In this document: positions 16,296 to 23,152 of the stretch, in pieces
Layout: every line of letters starts with the position of its first letter
How positions within the stretch are numbered: position 1 is the first letter of the stretch
Assembly (NCBI GenBank): GCA_902767465.1
Contig: CACXHM010000002.1
Location: forward strand, 1-23,152
Length of the DNA stretch: 23,152 nucleotides
Origin: an uncultured Bacteroidia bacterium
GTDB taxonomy: Bacteria; Bacteroidota; Bacteroidia; Bacteroidales; UBA932
Reading direction: 5' to 3'
The notes under the pieces: generated by a model
Seen by the model: only the letters and a program-made list of their open reading frames with translations
Databases searched by the model: none
Told to the model about the DNA's origin: nothing
Program-made: the position numbers and the translations under genes

Positions 16296-17995
16296 TACTT
16301 GCATATGAATGAGTTCAGAATGTCGACAGGAGGAAGTGAAGGATAATCAAGTGCATAGGCTTCTTTCTGGGAACGATAGATCTCAATGTTCCCGGAAGCG
16401 AGCCATGTGGAGTATCCTCCAGTCAGGCCGGCATCATAAAGGCCGCGGATTTCGCGCTCAATGAAATTGGCATCATTGTCGAGTCCGTTGGCATCCACCC
16501 AGCGCATGACATGGTATGCCTGTATCCATGTCCTGACCTTCGCCGGAGTGGAAGTGACGGCCTGGCGTCCCTGCACCCGCTTTCCCCAGGCTTTCAGGAT
16601 TTCATACGGATGATTCCAGGGCTTTGATATTCCGTAATAATGATCGGCAAAATGGTCTGGGTAAGGCATTGCACAGATGGCGTCGGCAATAGTAGAAATT
16701 GCAGGCCAGTACTGGCCGTAAGCCGTTGTGTAACCAGGATTAGCAGATTCTCCGAAAACATCAATCGAAACATAAACTCCGAGGCGGTGCAGTTCATCGC
16801 AGGCATAGCGCACGAAGTTTTGTATTGCCTGGACCTTTGATTCCCCATAACGGTTACGGTAGTCCATCTGGGCATCGATGCTGATCATCTTGTCAGGAAA
16901 GCGCACATAGTCAAAGTTTATTTCGTCCAGGCCGAACTTGCGTACCGATTCCTTTGCCAGTTCAACGTTGAACTGCCAGACGTCCCTGCTGTAAGCGCTG
17001 GGCCAGTATGACTTGTTGTGCAGGAACGGCGCTCCCGTTGCCCTGTCGCAGATGCTGCTCTCAGGATGGTCCTTGGCGTAGTAGCTGTCCTTGAAACATG
17101 TGATTCTCCCTATTACATAATACCCTTTCGCATGTAGTTTTTCTATCGCTTCCCGGTACAGGGCCTCTTTTGTAGATCCCGCCCATTTAAAGTTTGTCGG
17201 CGAGTATTTTTCCATTGCCTCCGCCTTGTACCCGGGGCATTCATTATCCTTGATATCAATTACGAATGCATTTATCCGGGTGCTGTCGGCCAGGGCGATA
17301 TAGTCGTCGATGTGCTTCAATCCTGCAGGAGAAATGGTAAGATAGAAGGCGTTTACCGGATCAGGCATGGGCCTGTCTTCGAAAACAGGTTTTTCGTAGG
17401 GACGGAATTCGCAGCCTATGGCGTCCCCGCCCTTGAAGGAATTTTTTACCGCCTTGTGCGCATCGTCGAAAACATCATAACGATCCGCAGCTTCTTCTGC
17501 CGTCCTGACCAGGTATTTCCCGCATATCCACCCCTCTTTGTTTCCTATCCTGACCTTGTATCTGTCCACTCTTCCGTCCGGAAGTATCCTGTCGTGGGCA
17601 ATGACGCTTGCATGACTGCCTTTTTTTGCAAAGCCGGCGATCGATGAAACAAGGGTATCGCCAATAATCGAAGCCCCCGTCTGAACGTAAAGCTCCTTTT
17701 CCATGACAGCCTCCCCTCGGGTGGCAGCAATGGATGATTCGTCGATCAGGAAATTCCGTTTGTCCTGGCGGGCACCAAGATAGCGGACACCATCCGATCT
17801 GAGAATCTTATCAGGATAAACCGTGATCATGGAGCCTCTCACAATTGGCTCCGAAAGCAGCAGTTCCTTGTTTTTTCCGGTTTCGAATACACGTACTTCT
17901 GCGTCATTTCCCCCTGCAAAGGCCGTATAAGAATCTTTTGAGCCGCACGAAACGATTATGAATAGAATTGCAGATGTGTATATTGCTGATTTCAT
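16295..17995 (-). CDS. Putative glycoside hydrolase (DUF4015) lipoprotein with SH3-like domain
   Basis: A 566-residue protein starting with a lipoprotein signal (LFIIVSC, Cys17). Residues about 30-165 form beta-rich repeats ending in a bacterial SH3-like segment (YKVRIGNKEGWICGKYL, 146-162), a fold often used to bind cell-wall peptides. From about 212 the DUF4015 putative glycoside hydrolase barrel is clear: NAFYLTI (215-221), INAFVIDIKDNE (241-252), GYYVIGRITCFKD (291-303), RDVWQFNVELAKESVRKFGLD (337-357) and EINFDYVRFP (358-367), then SIDVFGES (410-417). The conserved Asp/Glu at the strand ends (D247, E358, D362, D412) are the active-site candidates. The family has no proven substrate; a peptidoglycan or extracellular polysaccharide target is inferred from the SH3-like domain. 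Its start overlaps the PAP2 stop as TAATG. Confidence 0.85.
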   Translation of the reverse strand: MKSAIYTSAILFIIVSCGSKDSYTAFAGGNDAEVRVFETGKNKELLLSEPIVRGSMITVYPDKILRSDGVRYLGARQDKRNFLIDESSIAATRGEAVMEKELYVQTGASIIGDTLVSSIAGFAKKGSHASVIAHDRILPDGRVDRYKVRIGNKEGWICGKYLVRTAEEAADRYDVFDDAHKAVKNSFKGGDAIGCEFRPYEKPVFEDRPMPDPVNAFYLTISPAGLKHIDDYIALADSTRINAFVIDIKDNECPGYKAEAMEKYSPTNFKWAGSTKEALYREAIEKLHAKGYYVIGRITCFKDSYYAKDHPESSICDRATGAPFLHNKSYWPSAYSRDVWQFNVELAKESVRKFGLDEINFDYVRFPDKMISIDAQMDYRNRYGESKVQAIQNFVRYACDELHRLGVYVSIDVFGESANPGYTTAYGQYWPAISTIADAICAMPYPDHFADHYYGISKPWNHPYEILKAWGKRVQGRQAVTSTPAKVRTWIQAYHVMRWVDANGLDNDANFIEREIRGLYDAGLTGGYSTWLASGNIEIYRSQKEAYALDYPSLPPVDILNSFICK

Positions 17996-18735
17996 TAAAA
18001 AGTATAGTTAAGTGCAAGGCCGACGGAGGGCTGTCCGTCAGCGTATTTTGAATAGTATGGGAATAAATTGATTTTACCGAGCAGTTTCCGTTCAACCGGC
18101 AACAGCCAATATGCTATATGCGCACTGAGTATGCCGACACCGGCACCTCCAAGCACATCATTGCTCCAATGCCGCTCATTATACATTCGTAAAACTCCAG
18201 TAGTAGCGGCAATGAAATACGCAGCCACGCCCCACAATGGCCCATATTCCATGCGGACGAGTTCTGCACCGAGAAATGCCATTGCAGTATGGCCTGATGG
18301 GAAAGAGTTCCATTTGCTTCCATCGGGACGAAGAGAGGCGACGGTACTTTTTCCGGCAGTAACAAGCAGTCCCATTATTGCCGTCCCTGTTCCGGCCAGA
18401 AGAATCTTATCCTGCCATCCATCCCGATTCTTTTTATCAATACAAAGCAACATGCTTGCAGCCAACGGAACATACTGCAGGCAGTCATCGGCACGGATAT
18501 AGAAATTCTTGCGTATATCGGCAAGGAAATCCTTGCTTGGGATATTGATATTGTTATGATAATATTTTCCAAGACCGAAAGCCCCTGCTCCCAACAGAAT
18601 TGCAGGCGCAATGATGTGCGCGACAGCAGGCTTTATCCTGAGGCTGTCGACGAAATCGGTCCTTTCGAGCCAATTCGCGCTGACCGCCCGGCAAAAACTG
18701 AGGAGAAAGAGGCATGCAAGGACAAATCTTTTCAT
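17995..18735 (-). CDS. PAP2-family membrane phosphatase
   Basis: Starting at the ATG at 18735 the protein has 246 residues; a longer frame from 18780 would overlap pncB by 44 nt and adds a non-hydrophobic N-terminus, so it is rejected. A signal sequence (1-20) and several hydrophobic helices surround a complete PAP2 active site: KSTVASLRP (129-137), PSGH (146-149) and RMYNERHWSND (183-193), which supplies R-x5-H-x3-D. The family dephosphorylates lipid phosphates such as undecaprenyl pyrophosphate or phosphatidylglycerol phosphate, or lipid A. The C-terminal 30 residues (INLFPYYSKYADGQPSVGLALNYTF) are beta-like and end in Phe, as outer-membrane strands do, which is unusual for a PAP2 enzyme. 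The start follows the pncB stop after one base (TGA-C-ATG). Confidence 0.88.
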   Translation of the reverse strand: MKRFVLACLFLLSFCRAVSANWLERTDFVDSLRIKPAVAHIIAPAILLGAGAFGLGKYYHNNINIPSKDFLADIRKNFYIRADDCLQYVPLAASMLLCIDKKNRDGWQDKILLAGTGTAIMGLLVTAGKSTVASLRPDGSKWNSFPSGHTAMAFLGAELVRMEYGPLWGVAAYFIAATTGVLRMYNERHWSNDVLGGAGVGILSAHIAYWLLPVERKLLGKINLFPYYSKYADGQPSVGLALNYTF

Positions 18736-18736
18736 G

Positions 18737-19909
18737 TCAGATATGAAGCTCGTATGATGCGATCTCGAATTCCTTGTCATCGCCCATATGCTTGCCGAGA
18801 TCGTCGGAAATCTTGATAACCTTTTCCCATGGATCCTTCGTGCTCATACGGCAGCGAGACAGTTTCATTACGATGTTGGCAGGTTTATAATCCGGAATTG
18901 CAGGATCGCAGGTTATATTGGTTCCGATTCCGGCACTTACCTTCACCCGGCCCCTGAAATAATCGGCAACTTCTTTGTATTTCGGAAAATTAAGAGCGTT
19001 GCTGAAAACGATGACCTTGCTTTTGGGATCGATGCCGAATTCTTCAAGGCGTGCAATAATGGCATCCCCTACTTCTTTTTCATCTCCCGAATCCTGACGG
19101 AAGCCATCCAGCAATTTGGCCTGCTTCATCGTAAGGGTCCGCAAAAAGGATTTTGTAGTGAATGTGTCGATGAGTGCGGTTCCAAGCGCACCGTCATATA
19201 CTTTGATCCAGTCTTCAAGTGAAAGGTAATTTGCACGTTTGTATCCGAAAACTCCGCTGTGGAACATGACCCACTCATGCGGAAAAGTCCCGATCGGGGT
19301 CATGTCATATTTCATGGCAAAATACACATTGGAAGTCCCGGCACAGCAGGATGGGCACTTTTCCTTGAGTTCTTTCACCAGCACGTCATGAAGGTCTGAT
19401 GAAAAACGGCGCCTGGTGCCGAATTCCGAAAAGAGCAGGCCGTTCTCGTTTGCAATCTCGATTTTGGCATCAAGTACTCCGATTGCTTTGGATATGTCTG
19501 CTTCGATGCCTCTTGATTTATTCCTCAGTTCTGCCACAATGGCAAGGATGGGCACTTCATATAACGTTACCTTATAAAGATAATCTGTCACATCAATCTG
19601 AAGATGACCCTGTTCGTCGAGGCTGGCATTTATCTTCTCCGATTCGAAACGGAACCCGCGAAGCCATTCCCAGTAATTATGACCGATGTATTTAATTTTT
19701 TCTGTGACGAAGGTGAACTCTCTGTCTGTCAGAGACAGTTTTTCCAAGTGCCGGAATTCTTCTTTTAGCTTGGTAAGGAAGGATTCATCATATACTTCCG
19801 CTGCCCTGTCATTGAATTTAAAGGTGCCTTCGGCAAGTGGATACAGCTGAAAATAAGCATTGGATGTAGAGAACTTGTAAAGATCTGTGTCAAGAATACT
19901 GAGAATCAT
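18737..19909 (-). CDS. pncB: Nicotinate phosphoribosyltransferase
   Basis: The protein has 390 residues, the normal length of the bacterial PncB type. It joins nicotinate and PRPP with ATP hydrolysis to give nicotinate mononucleotide, the first step of NAD salvage (Preiss-Handler pathway), in the cytoplasm. Signatures: an N-terminal LDTDLYKFSTSNAYFQLYP (6-24), FGTRRRFS (163-170), CAGTSNVYFAMKYDMTPIGTFPHEW (189-213) with His211 as the phosphorylated histidine, RQDSGD (271-276) for phosphoribose, and SAGIGTNIT (325-333). It is the first gene of the seven-gene minus-strand operon, with a TATATTTG promoter 50 nt upstream. The next gene starts one base after its stop. Confidence 0.95.
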   Translation of the reverse strand: MILSILDTDLYKFSTSNAYFQLYPLAEGTFKFNDRAAEVYDESFLTKLKEEFRHLEKLSLTDREFTFVTEKIKYIGHNYWEWLRGFRFESEKINASLDEQGHLQIDVTDYLYKVTLYEVPILAIVAELRNKSRGIEADISKAIGVLDAKIEIANENGLLFSEFGTRRRFSSDLHDVLVKELKEKCPSCCAGTSNVYFAMKYDMTPIGTFPHEWVMFHSGVFGYKRANYLSLEDWIKVYDGALGTALIDTFTTKSFLRTLTMKQAKLLDGFRQDSGDEKEVGDAIIARLEEFGIDPKSKVIVFSNALNFPKYKEVADYFRGRVKVSAGIGTNITCDPAIPDYKPANIVMKLSRCRMSTKDPWEKVIKISDDLGKHMGDDKEFEIASYELHI

Positions 19910-19930
19910 CGTGTTCTGGTTTGATTTTTG

Positions 19931-19938
19931 TAGATTTG
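19931..19938 (+). promoter_or_regulatory. Promoter -7 element (TAGATTTG) for DUF3737
   Basis: An exact TAnnTTTG match lies 29 nt before the DUF3737 ATG, giving a predicted start near 19945. A TTTG occurs at 19920-19923, but only 7 nt away, too close for a standard -33 box. Confidence 0.5.
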
Positions 19939-19959
19939 CGTTCGCTTTTTCAAAGAATA

Positions 19960-19967
19960 CAAATATA
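19960..19967 (-). promoter_or_regulatory. Promoter -7 element (TATATTTG) for the pncB operon
   Basis: The minus strand reads TATATTTG directly upstream of the DUF3737 start codon. It implies a transcription start near 19953 and a leader of about 44 nt for pncB. The box faces the DUF3737 promoter, so the two predicted transcripts overlap at their 5' ends by roughly 9 nt. Confidence 0.5.
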
Positions 19968-20816
19968 ATGATTTTAATTAAAGATCAGTCATTCGGCGGC
20001 GAAAGGCCGCTGTTTGCTCTAAAAAATGCAAGGCTTGAAAATATTACGATTGTCGATGGAGAATCCGGAATCAAGTTCTGCAACAATATCGAGGCGGATG
20101 GATGCAGGTTTTACGGAAAATACCCGTGGTGGCATGTTGACAAATCCATTATAACAAACTGTTACTTTGCTGCAGGATCGCGCTCTGCAATATGGTATAG
20201 CAATGATATGACAATGCGCAACTGCGTTATAGACGGTCCGAAGTTCTTTCGAGAAATGGATGGACTCTCGCTCGAGAACGTCAGAATAAACGATGCCGAC
20301 GAGACTTTCTGGAAAGTGACCAACCTGAAGGTGAACAACGTCGTTCTGCGTGAAGGGACATATCCATTCATGTTCTGCAAAGACGTGTATGTCGACGGGC
20401 TTGACGCTGAATCCAAATATGTGTTCCAGTATGTCAGGAATGCCGAGATACATAATGTCCGAATTGTTACCAAAGATGCATTCTGGGAAACCGAAAACGT
20501 CACCATTTACGACAGTATACTTGACGGAGAATATCTCGGATGGCACTCTCGGAACCTGCGGTTGGTGCGTTGCCGCATCAGCGGAGAACAGCCATTGTGC
20601 TATGTGGACGGGCTTGTACTCGAAGACTGCGTTTTCGATCCTGCCTGTGACAGGTGTTTTGAAGACAGCACATTGCAAGCAGAGATCAGCGGGGATATTA
20701 CCGAGATCAAGAACCCGAAGAGCGGATATATCAAGGTTGCCGGCAAAATTGGAAAAATAACCCTGGACGAGCATATACTTCAACCGGCCGACTGCAAAAT
20801 AGAGCAAAACGGATAA
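19968..20816 (+). CDS. DUF3737 family right-handed beta-helix protein
   Basis: From the ATG at 19968 the protein has 282 residues. The start MILIKDQSFGGERPLFAL and the short imperfect repeats through the whole length (for example ENITIVDGESGIKFCNN, FYGKYPWWHVD, NCYFAAGSRSAIWYSNDM, FWKVTNLKVNNVV, AFWETENVTIYDS, CYVDGLVLEDC) match DUF3737, a family with a parallel beta-helix layout and no known activity. No signal peptide or membrane helix is present, so it is cytoplasmic. A longer frame from 19887 would lie inside the pncB coding start and is rejected. It is divergent from pncB; 66 nt separate it from the DPP III-like gene, which has its own promoter. Confidence 0.88.
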   Translation: MILIKDQSFGGERPLFALKNARLENITIVDGESGIKFCNNIEADGCRFYGKYPWWHVDKSIITNCYFAAGSRSAIWYSNDMTMRNCVIDGPKFFREMDGLSLENVRINDADETFWKVTNLKVNNVVLREGTYPFMFCKDVYVDGLDAESKYVFQYVRNAEIHNVRIVTKDAFWETENVTIYDSILDGEYLGWHSRNLRLVRCRISGEQPLCYVDGLVLEDCVFDPACDRCFEDSTLQAEISGDITEIKNPKSGYIKVAGKIGKITLDEHILQPADCKIEQNG

Positions 20817-20853
20817 AGTGCGTCAAATACTATGAAATGACAACAATAATTGC

Positions 20854-20861
20854 TAAATTTG
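20854..20861 (+). promoter_or_regulatory. Promoter -7 element (TAAATTTG) for the DPP III-like gene
   Basis: An exact TAnnTTTG match ends 21 nt before the ATG at 20883, giving a predicted start near 20868. No clear TTTG -33 box is seen upstream. The box overlaps the palindrome at 20856-20871. Confidence 0.5.
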
Positions 20862-20871
20862 CGCGCAAATT
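20856..20871. promoter_or_regulatory. Perfect 16-bp palindrome over promoter and start site
   Basis: AATTTGCGCGCAAATT equals its own reverse complement with no mismatch or spacer. It covers most of the TAAATTTG box and the predicted transcription start, the classic position for a dimeric repressor. No regulator gene is adjacent, so the binding protein is unknown. Confidence 0.5.
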
Positions 20872-20882
20872 ATAGATCAGCT

Positions 20883-22484
20883 ATGAAAAAAGCAGTTGTC
20901 ATATCATTATTCATCGCTACACTGGGTTTTGTAGCATGCAACAACGCCAAGAAGAGTGTACTCAGTACTGAACTCGACAAATATCAGGTTGTTAAAATTG
21001 CCGCCCCGGATCTTTCCGACATCAGCGACAATGGAAAAGAATGTCTGAATCTCTATAAGTTTGCCGCCATGCAGGCAGACGAAATTTATAAAAAACAGGC
21101 TTTCTCCGACCCCGCCGCACTTGAAAAAATTGCGGATCCCGCTGCCAAAGCATATGCAGAAGTCAATTACGGCCCCTGGGACCGTCGTACAGGACGGCCT
21201 TTCGTAGATGGCTATGGCATGATGCCTGCCGGTTCAAATTTCTATCCCGCCGACATGACTGAGGAAGAATTCGCTGCTATTTCCGATCCGGCTAAATACA
21301 GCCCCTACACAATGATTACCCGCAGCGAAGACGGCAGTCTCAAGGTTGAATGGTTCCACAACTATTTTGCAGAAGAAATCGACAAGATATGCAACTACCT
21401 TCGTGCTGCAGCCGACATCACCATCAAGCCAAGCGTCCGTGCATATCTGCTTGCAAAGATCGATGCACTGCGTTCCGACGATTATTACCGCAGCGAGCTT
21501 GCCTGGCTTGAAATGGAAGACAGCAAGATGGACCTTGTCCTCGGACCGGACGAGACCAACGACGATGAACTTTACGGCATAAAGAAGTCTTACGAGGCTT
21601 TTGTCCTTCTGAAAGATGTTCAGCGCACAGAGGAACTGATGAAATTTACAACCCGGATGGAAGAATTCCAGCAGATGCTCCCTTGCCCGGAGGAGTTCAA
21701 GGCATTCGTTCCCGGCGGCCATTCCGACATCTTTGCATGCGATGCCCTTTATTATGGCGGCAAAGCAAATGCCGGCATCAAAGTCATTGCCATCAACCTT
21801 CCTTTTGACGAGCGTGTACAGCGTGAGCGCGGGACCCGTACAATCCTGATGGAAAATATCATCAATGCTAAATTCAACGAGATTGTAGCTCCTGTCGGCA
21901 ATGTCATTATTGATATTGACCAGCGCGCGCACGTAGATGCAGATGCTTTCTTTTGGAATATAGCTTTCCGCGAAGTCGCACACGGGCTTGGAGTCAAGTC
22001 AACGCTTAGCGGAAAACCTGTTGCAGAGGCACTTGGAAGTTCAGCTCAAACCATTGAAGAAGCAAAATCCGACATTCTCGGTGTATATCTTGCCCTTCAA
22101 CTCATCAATCGTCATGAACTCAACACTACTCTGTCCAAGGAAGACGCCCTCACCACTGCGTTGACCAGCTTTGTCCGTTCGGGACGTTTCGGCAATGCAG
22201 AAGCTCTTGGGCGCGCCAATATCATCTGCTACAACTATCTTGCTGCCAACTCCTCTTTCAACCGCAACCCTAACGGTCATTATACCATTGATTACGCAAA
22301 TGCGGAAAAAGCCGTAGCATCCCTGGCTGGAGAGCTCTTAAAGATCCAGGCACAGGGCGACAGGACAGCAGCGGCCGATTTCATCCGGAAATATTCTTCC
22401 ATCGGAAAGGATCTTGAAGCAGATTTTATCAATATCCGACTGGAAAAGATCCCCGTTGACATCCGTTTCGAATATGAGTGGTAA
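20883..22484 (+). CDS. Dipeptidyl-peptidase III-like (M49-type) lipoprotein with altered zinc motif
   Basis: From the ATG at 20883 the protein has 533 residues, with a lipoprotein signal (GFVAC, Cys19). The fold resembles the bacterial DPP III-like zinc hydrolase group: GPDETNDDELYGIKKSYEAF (221-240), then the metal-site region FREVAHGLGVK (362-372) and IEEAKSDILGVY (391-402). Active relatives read HExxHGLG followed by EEgKAD. Here the first His of HExxH is Arg363 (CGC at 21969-21971), while Glu364, His367 and the downstream Glu393 are kept. Loss of one zinc ligand predicts weak or no peptidase activity and perhaps a binding role. A longer frame starting at 20850 overlaps the promoter and is rejected. 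It is followed after 6 nt by the transporter gene, so both probably form an operon. Confidence 0.8.
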   Translation: MKKAVVISLFIATLGFVACNNAKKSVLSTELDKYQVVKIAAPDLSDISDNGKECLNLYKFAAMQADEIYKKQAFSDPAALEKIADPAAKAYAEVNYGPWDRRTGRPFVDGYGMMPAGSNFYPADMTEEEFAAISDPAKYSPYTMITRSEDGSLKVEWFHNYFAEEIDKICNYLRAAADITIKPSVRAYLLAKIDALRSDDYYRSELAWLEMEDSKMDLVLGPDETNDDELYGIKKSYEAFVLLKDVQRTEELMKFTTRMEEFQQMLPCPEEFKAFVPGGHSDIFACDALYYGGKANAGIKVIAINLPFDERVQRERGTRTILMENIINAKFNEIVAPVGNVIIDIDQRAHVDADAFFWNIAFREVAHGLGVKSTLSGKPVAEALGSSAQTIEEAKSDILGVYLALQLINRHELNTTLSKEDALTTALTSFVRSGRFGNAEALGRANIICYNYLAANSSFNRNPNGHYTIDYANAEKAVASLAGELLKIQAQGDRTAAADFIRKYSSIGKDLEADFINIRLEKIPVDIRFEYEW

Positions 22485-22490
22485 GAAACT

Positions 22491-23152
22491 ATGACAGAAC
22501 TTTTTACCGGAACAGGTATTGCCCATACCATACTGCTGTTCGCAGTTGTTATCGCCCTTGGTTTATTTCTTGGGCGATTTAAAATCAAAGGTGTAAGCAT
22601 AGGATCGACCTGGATACTTTTCGTCGGAATCATCCTGAGTCACTTCGGTCTTCGCGCCAATCCTACGGCGCTTGCTTTCATCAAGGATTTCGGACTCATA
22701 CTTTTCGTTTTTTCAATCGGCCTTCAGGTCGGTCCCGGTTTTTTTCATTCTTTCCGTAAAGGCGGTGTAACCATGAACCTGCTTGCAGTCGGCATGGTGC
22801 TGATGGCCGGTGGGCTCGCTATACTGATCCATTATCTTACGGGTGAAAGGCTCGATACCATGGTCGGCGTCATGTCGGGTGCTGTAACAAACACCCCCGG
22901 GCTTGGCGCTGCACAGCAGACGCTGTCCGACGTGCTGGTGGCAGAGGGAATATCATCCGGCTCTGCATCGGATGCCGCATCAAAACTGGCATCATCCTAT
23001 GCGGTCGCCTATCCGATAGGTGTTTTAGGTGTCATCCTGATGCTCATCCTTTACAAAGCGATTTTCAAAGTAGATGTTGAAAAGGAGAAGAGCATTCTTG
23101 ATAACGAGGAATCCGCATCCGAATCAGCCCGCCGAATGCACTGTGAAGTGGA
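22491..23152 (+). CDS. AspT/YidE family putative transporter (5' part)
   Basis: The gene runs off the right edge; 220 codons are visible from the ATG at 22491. Five to six hydrophobic helices occur in this part. The family motifs FSIGLQVGPGFFHSF (74-88) and GAVTNTPGLGAAQQTL (130-145) are those of the aspartate:alanine exchanger (AspT) fold, in which each half has a GxxxPG-type motif between helices. The sequence after about residue 195 (VDVEKEKSILDNEE) is polar and should lead into the cytoplasmic TrkA-C domains typical of the group. The substrate cannot be predicted; the family includes aspartate/alanine and succinate exchangers. It sits 6 nt after the DPP III-like gene, which would make sense if the pair deals with peptides or amino acids, though this is inference. 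Confidence 0.88.
   Translation, partial: MTELFTGTGIAHTILLFAVVIALGLFLGRFKIKGVSIGSTWILFVGIILSHFGLRANPTALAFIKDFGLILFVFSIGLQVGPGFFHSFRKGGVTMNLLAVGMVLMAGGLAILIHYLTGERLDTMVGVMSGAVTNTPGLGAAQQTLSDVLVAEGISSGSASDAASKLASSYAVAYPIGVLGVILMLILYKAIFKVDVEKEKSILDNEESASESARRMHCEV

Noticed and set aside
21234..21983. Minus-strand open frame of 249 codons
   Set aside because: Opposite the DPP III-like gene, which carries a signal peptide and family motifs in the plus frame.
1..23152. Search by eye for tRNA, rRNA, CRISPR arrays, insertion sequences, phage or defence genes
   Set aside because: No cloverleaf-like segment, repeat-spacer pattern, transposase, integrase or toxin-antitoxin motif was recognised; coding density on accepted genes is too high to hide a large element.

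Overview
The window reads as chromosomal DNA of a gut- or rumen-type member of the Bacteroidales. The grounds are promoter elements of the Bacteroidetes TAnnTTTG type in front of several genes, weak or absent Shine-Dalgarno sequences, many lipoprotein signal peptides (lipobox plus Cys), glycoside hydrolases of families GH106 and GH78 directed at rhamnosides, and a typical Bacteroidales gene set (outer-membrane porin, YitT/DUF2179 membrane protein, AspT/YidE-type transporter, DPP III-like lipoprotein). The species is not identified. No rRNA, tRNA, CRISPR array, insertion sequence, integrase or phage gene was seen.

Layout. Positions 1-345 (minus strand) hold the first 27 codons of a TfoX-type N-terminal domain protein running off the left edge, preceded by a decayed fragment of a nucleoside 2-deoxyribosyltransferase-like gene whose 3' end carries the probable TfoX promoter. 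A secreted GH106-type alpha-L-rhamnosidase follows (383-3148, minus). A 109-bp divergent spacer separates it from a plus-strand pair: a flavin-reductase-domain protein with a lipoprotein-like leader (3258-3938) and a DUF1846/UPF0371 protein (3959-5449). The spacer contains a nested inverted repeat laid over the flavin reductase promoter. DUF1846 overlaps tail to tail with a minus-strand outer-membrane porin-like gene (5418-6410), which is divergent from a YitT/DUF2179 membrane protein (6493-7422).

The centre, 7419-19909, is one tightly packed minus-strand operon of seven genes. In transcription order they are pncB (nicotinate phosphoribosyltransferase), a PAP2 phosphatase, a DUF4015 putative glycoside hydrolase lipoprotein, tcdA (t6A dehydratase), a GH106 lipoprotein with an inserted discoidin-like domain, a GH78 alpha-L-rhamnosidase lipoprotein, and a large MscS-type mechanosensitive channel. 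Every junction is an ATGA overlap, a TAATG overlap or a 1-nt gap, so the genes are almost certainly co-transcribed and translationally coupled although their annotated roles are very different. No SusC/SusD pair accompanies the rhamnosidases here.

The right end, on the plus strand, has a DUF3737 beta-helix protein (19968-20816) whose promoter faces the pncB promoter, then a DPP III-like lipoprotein (20883-22484) and the 5' part of an AspT/YidE-family transporter (22491 onward). The DPP III-like protein has Arg where the first zinc-binding His of the HExxH motif is expected, and a perfect 16-bp palindrome lies over its promoter. The clearest leads are the substituted zinc motif, the unusual seven-gene operon, and the two promoter-overlapping palindromes.
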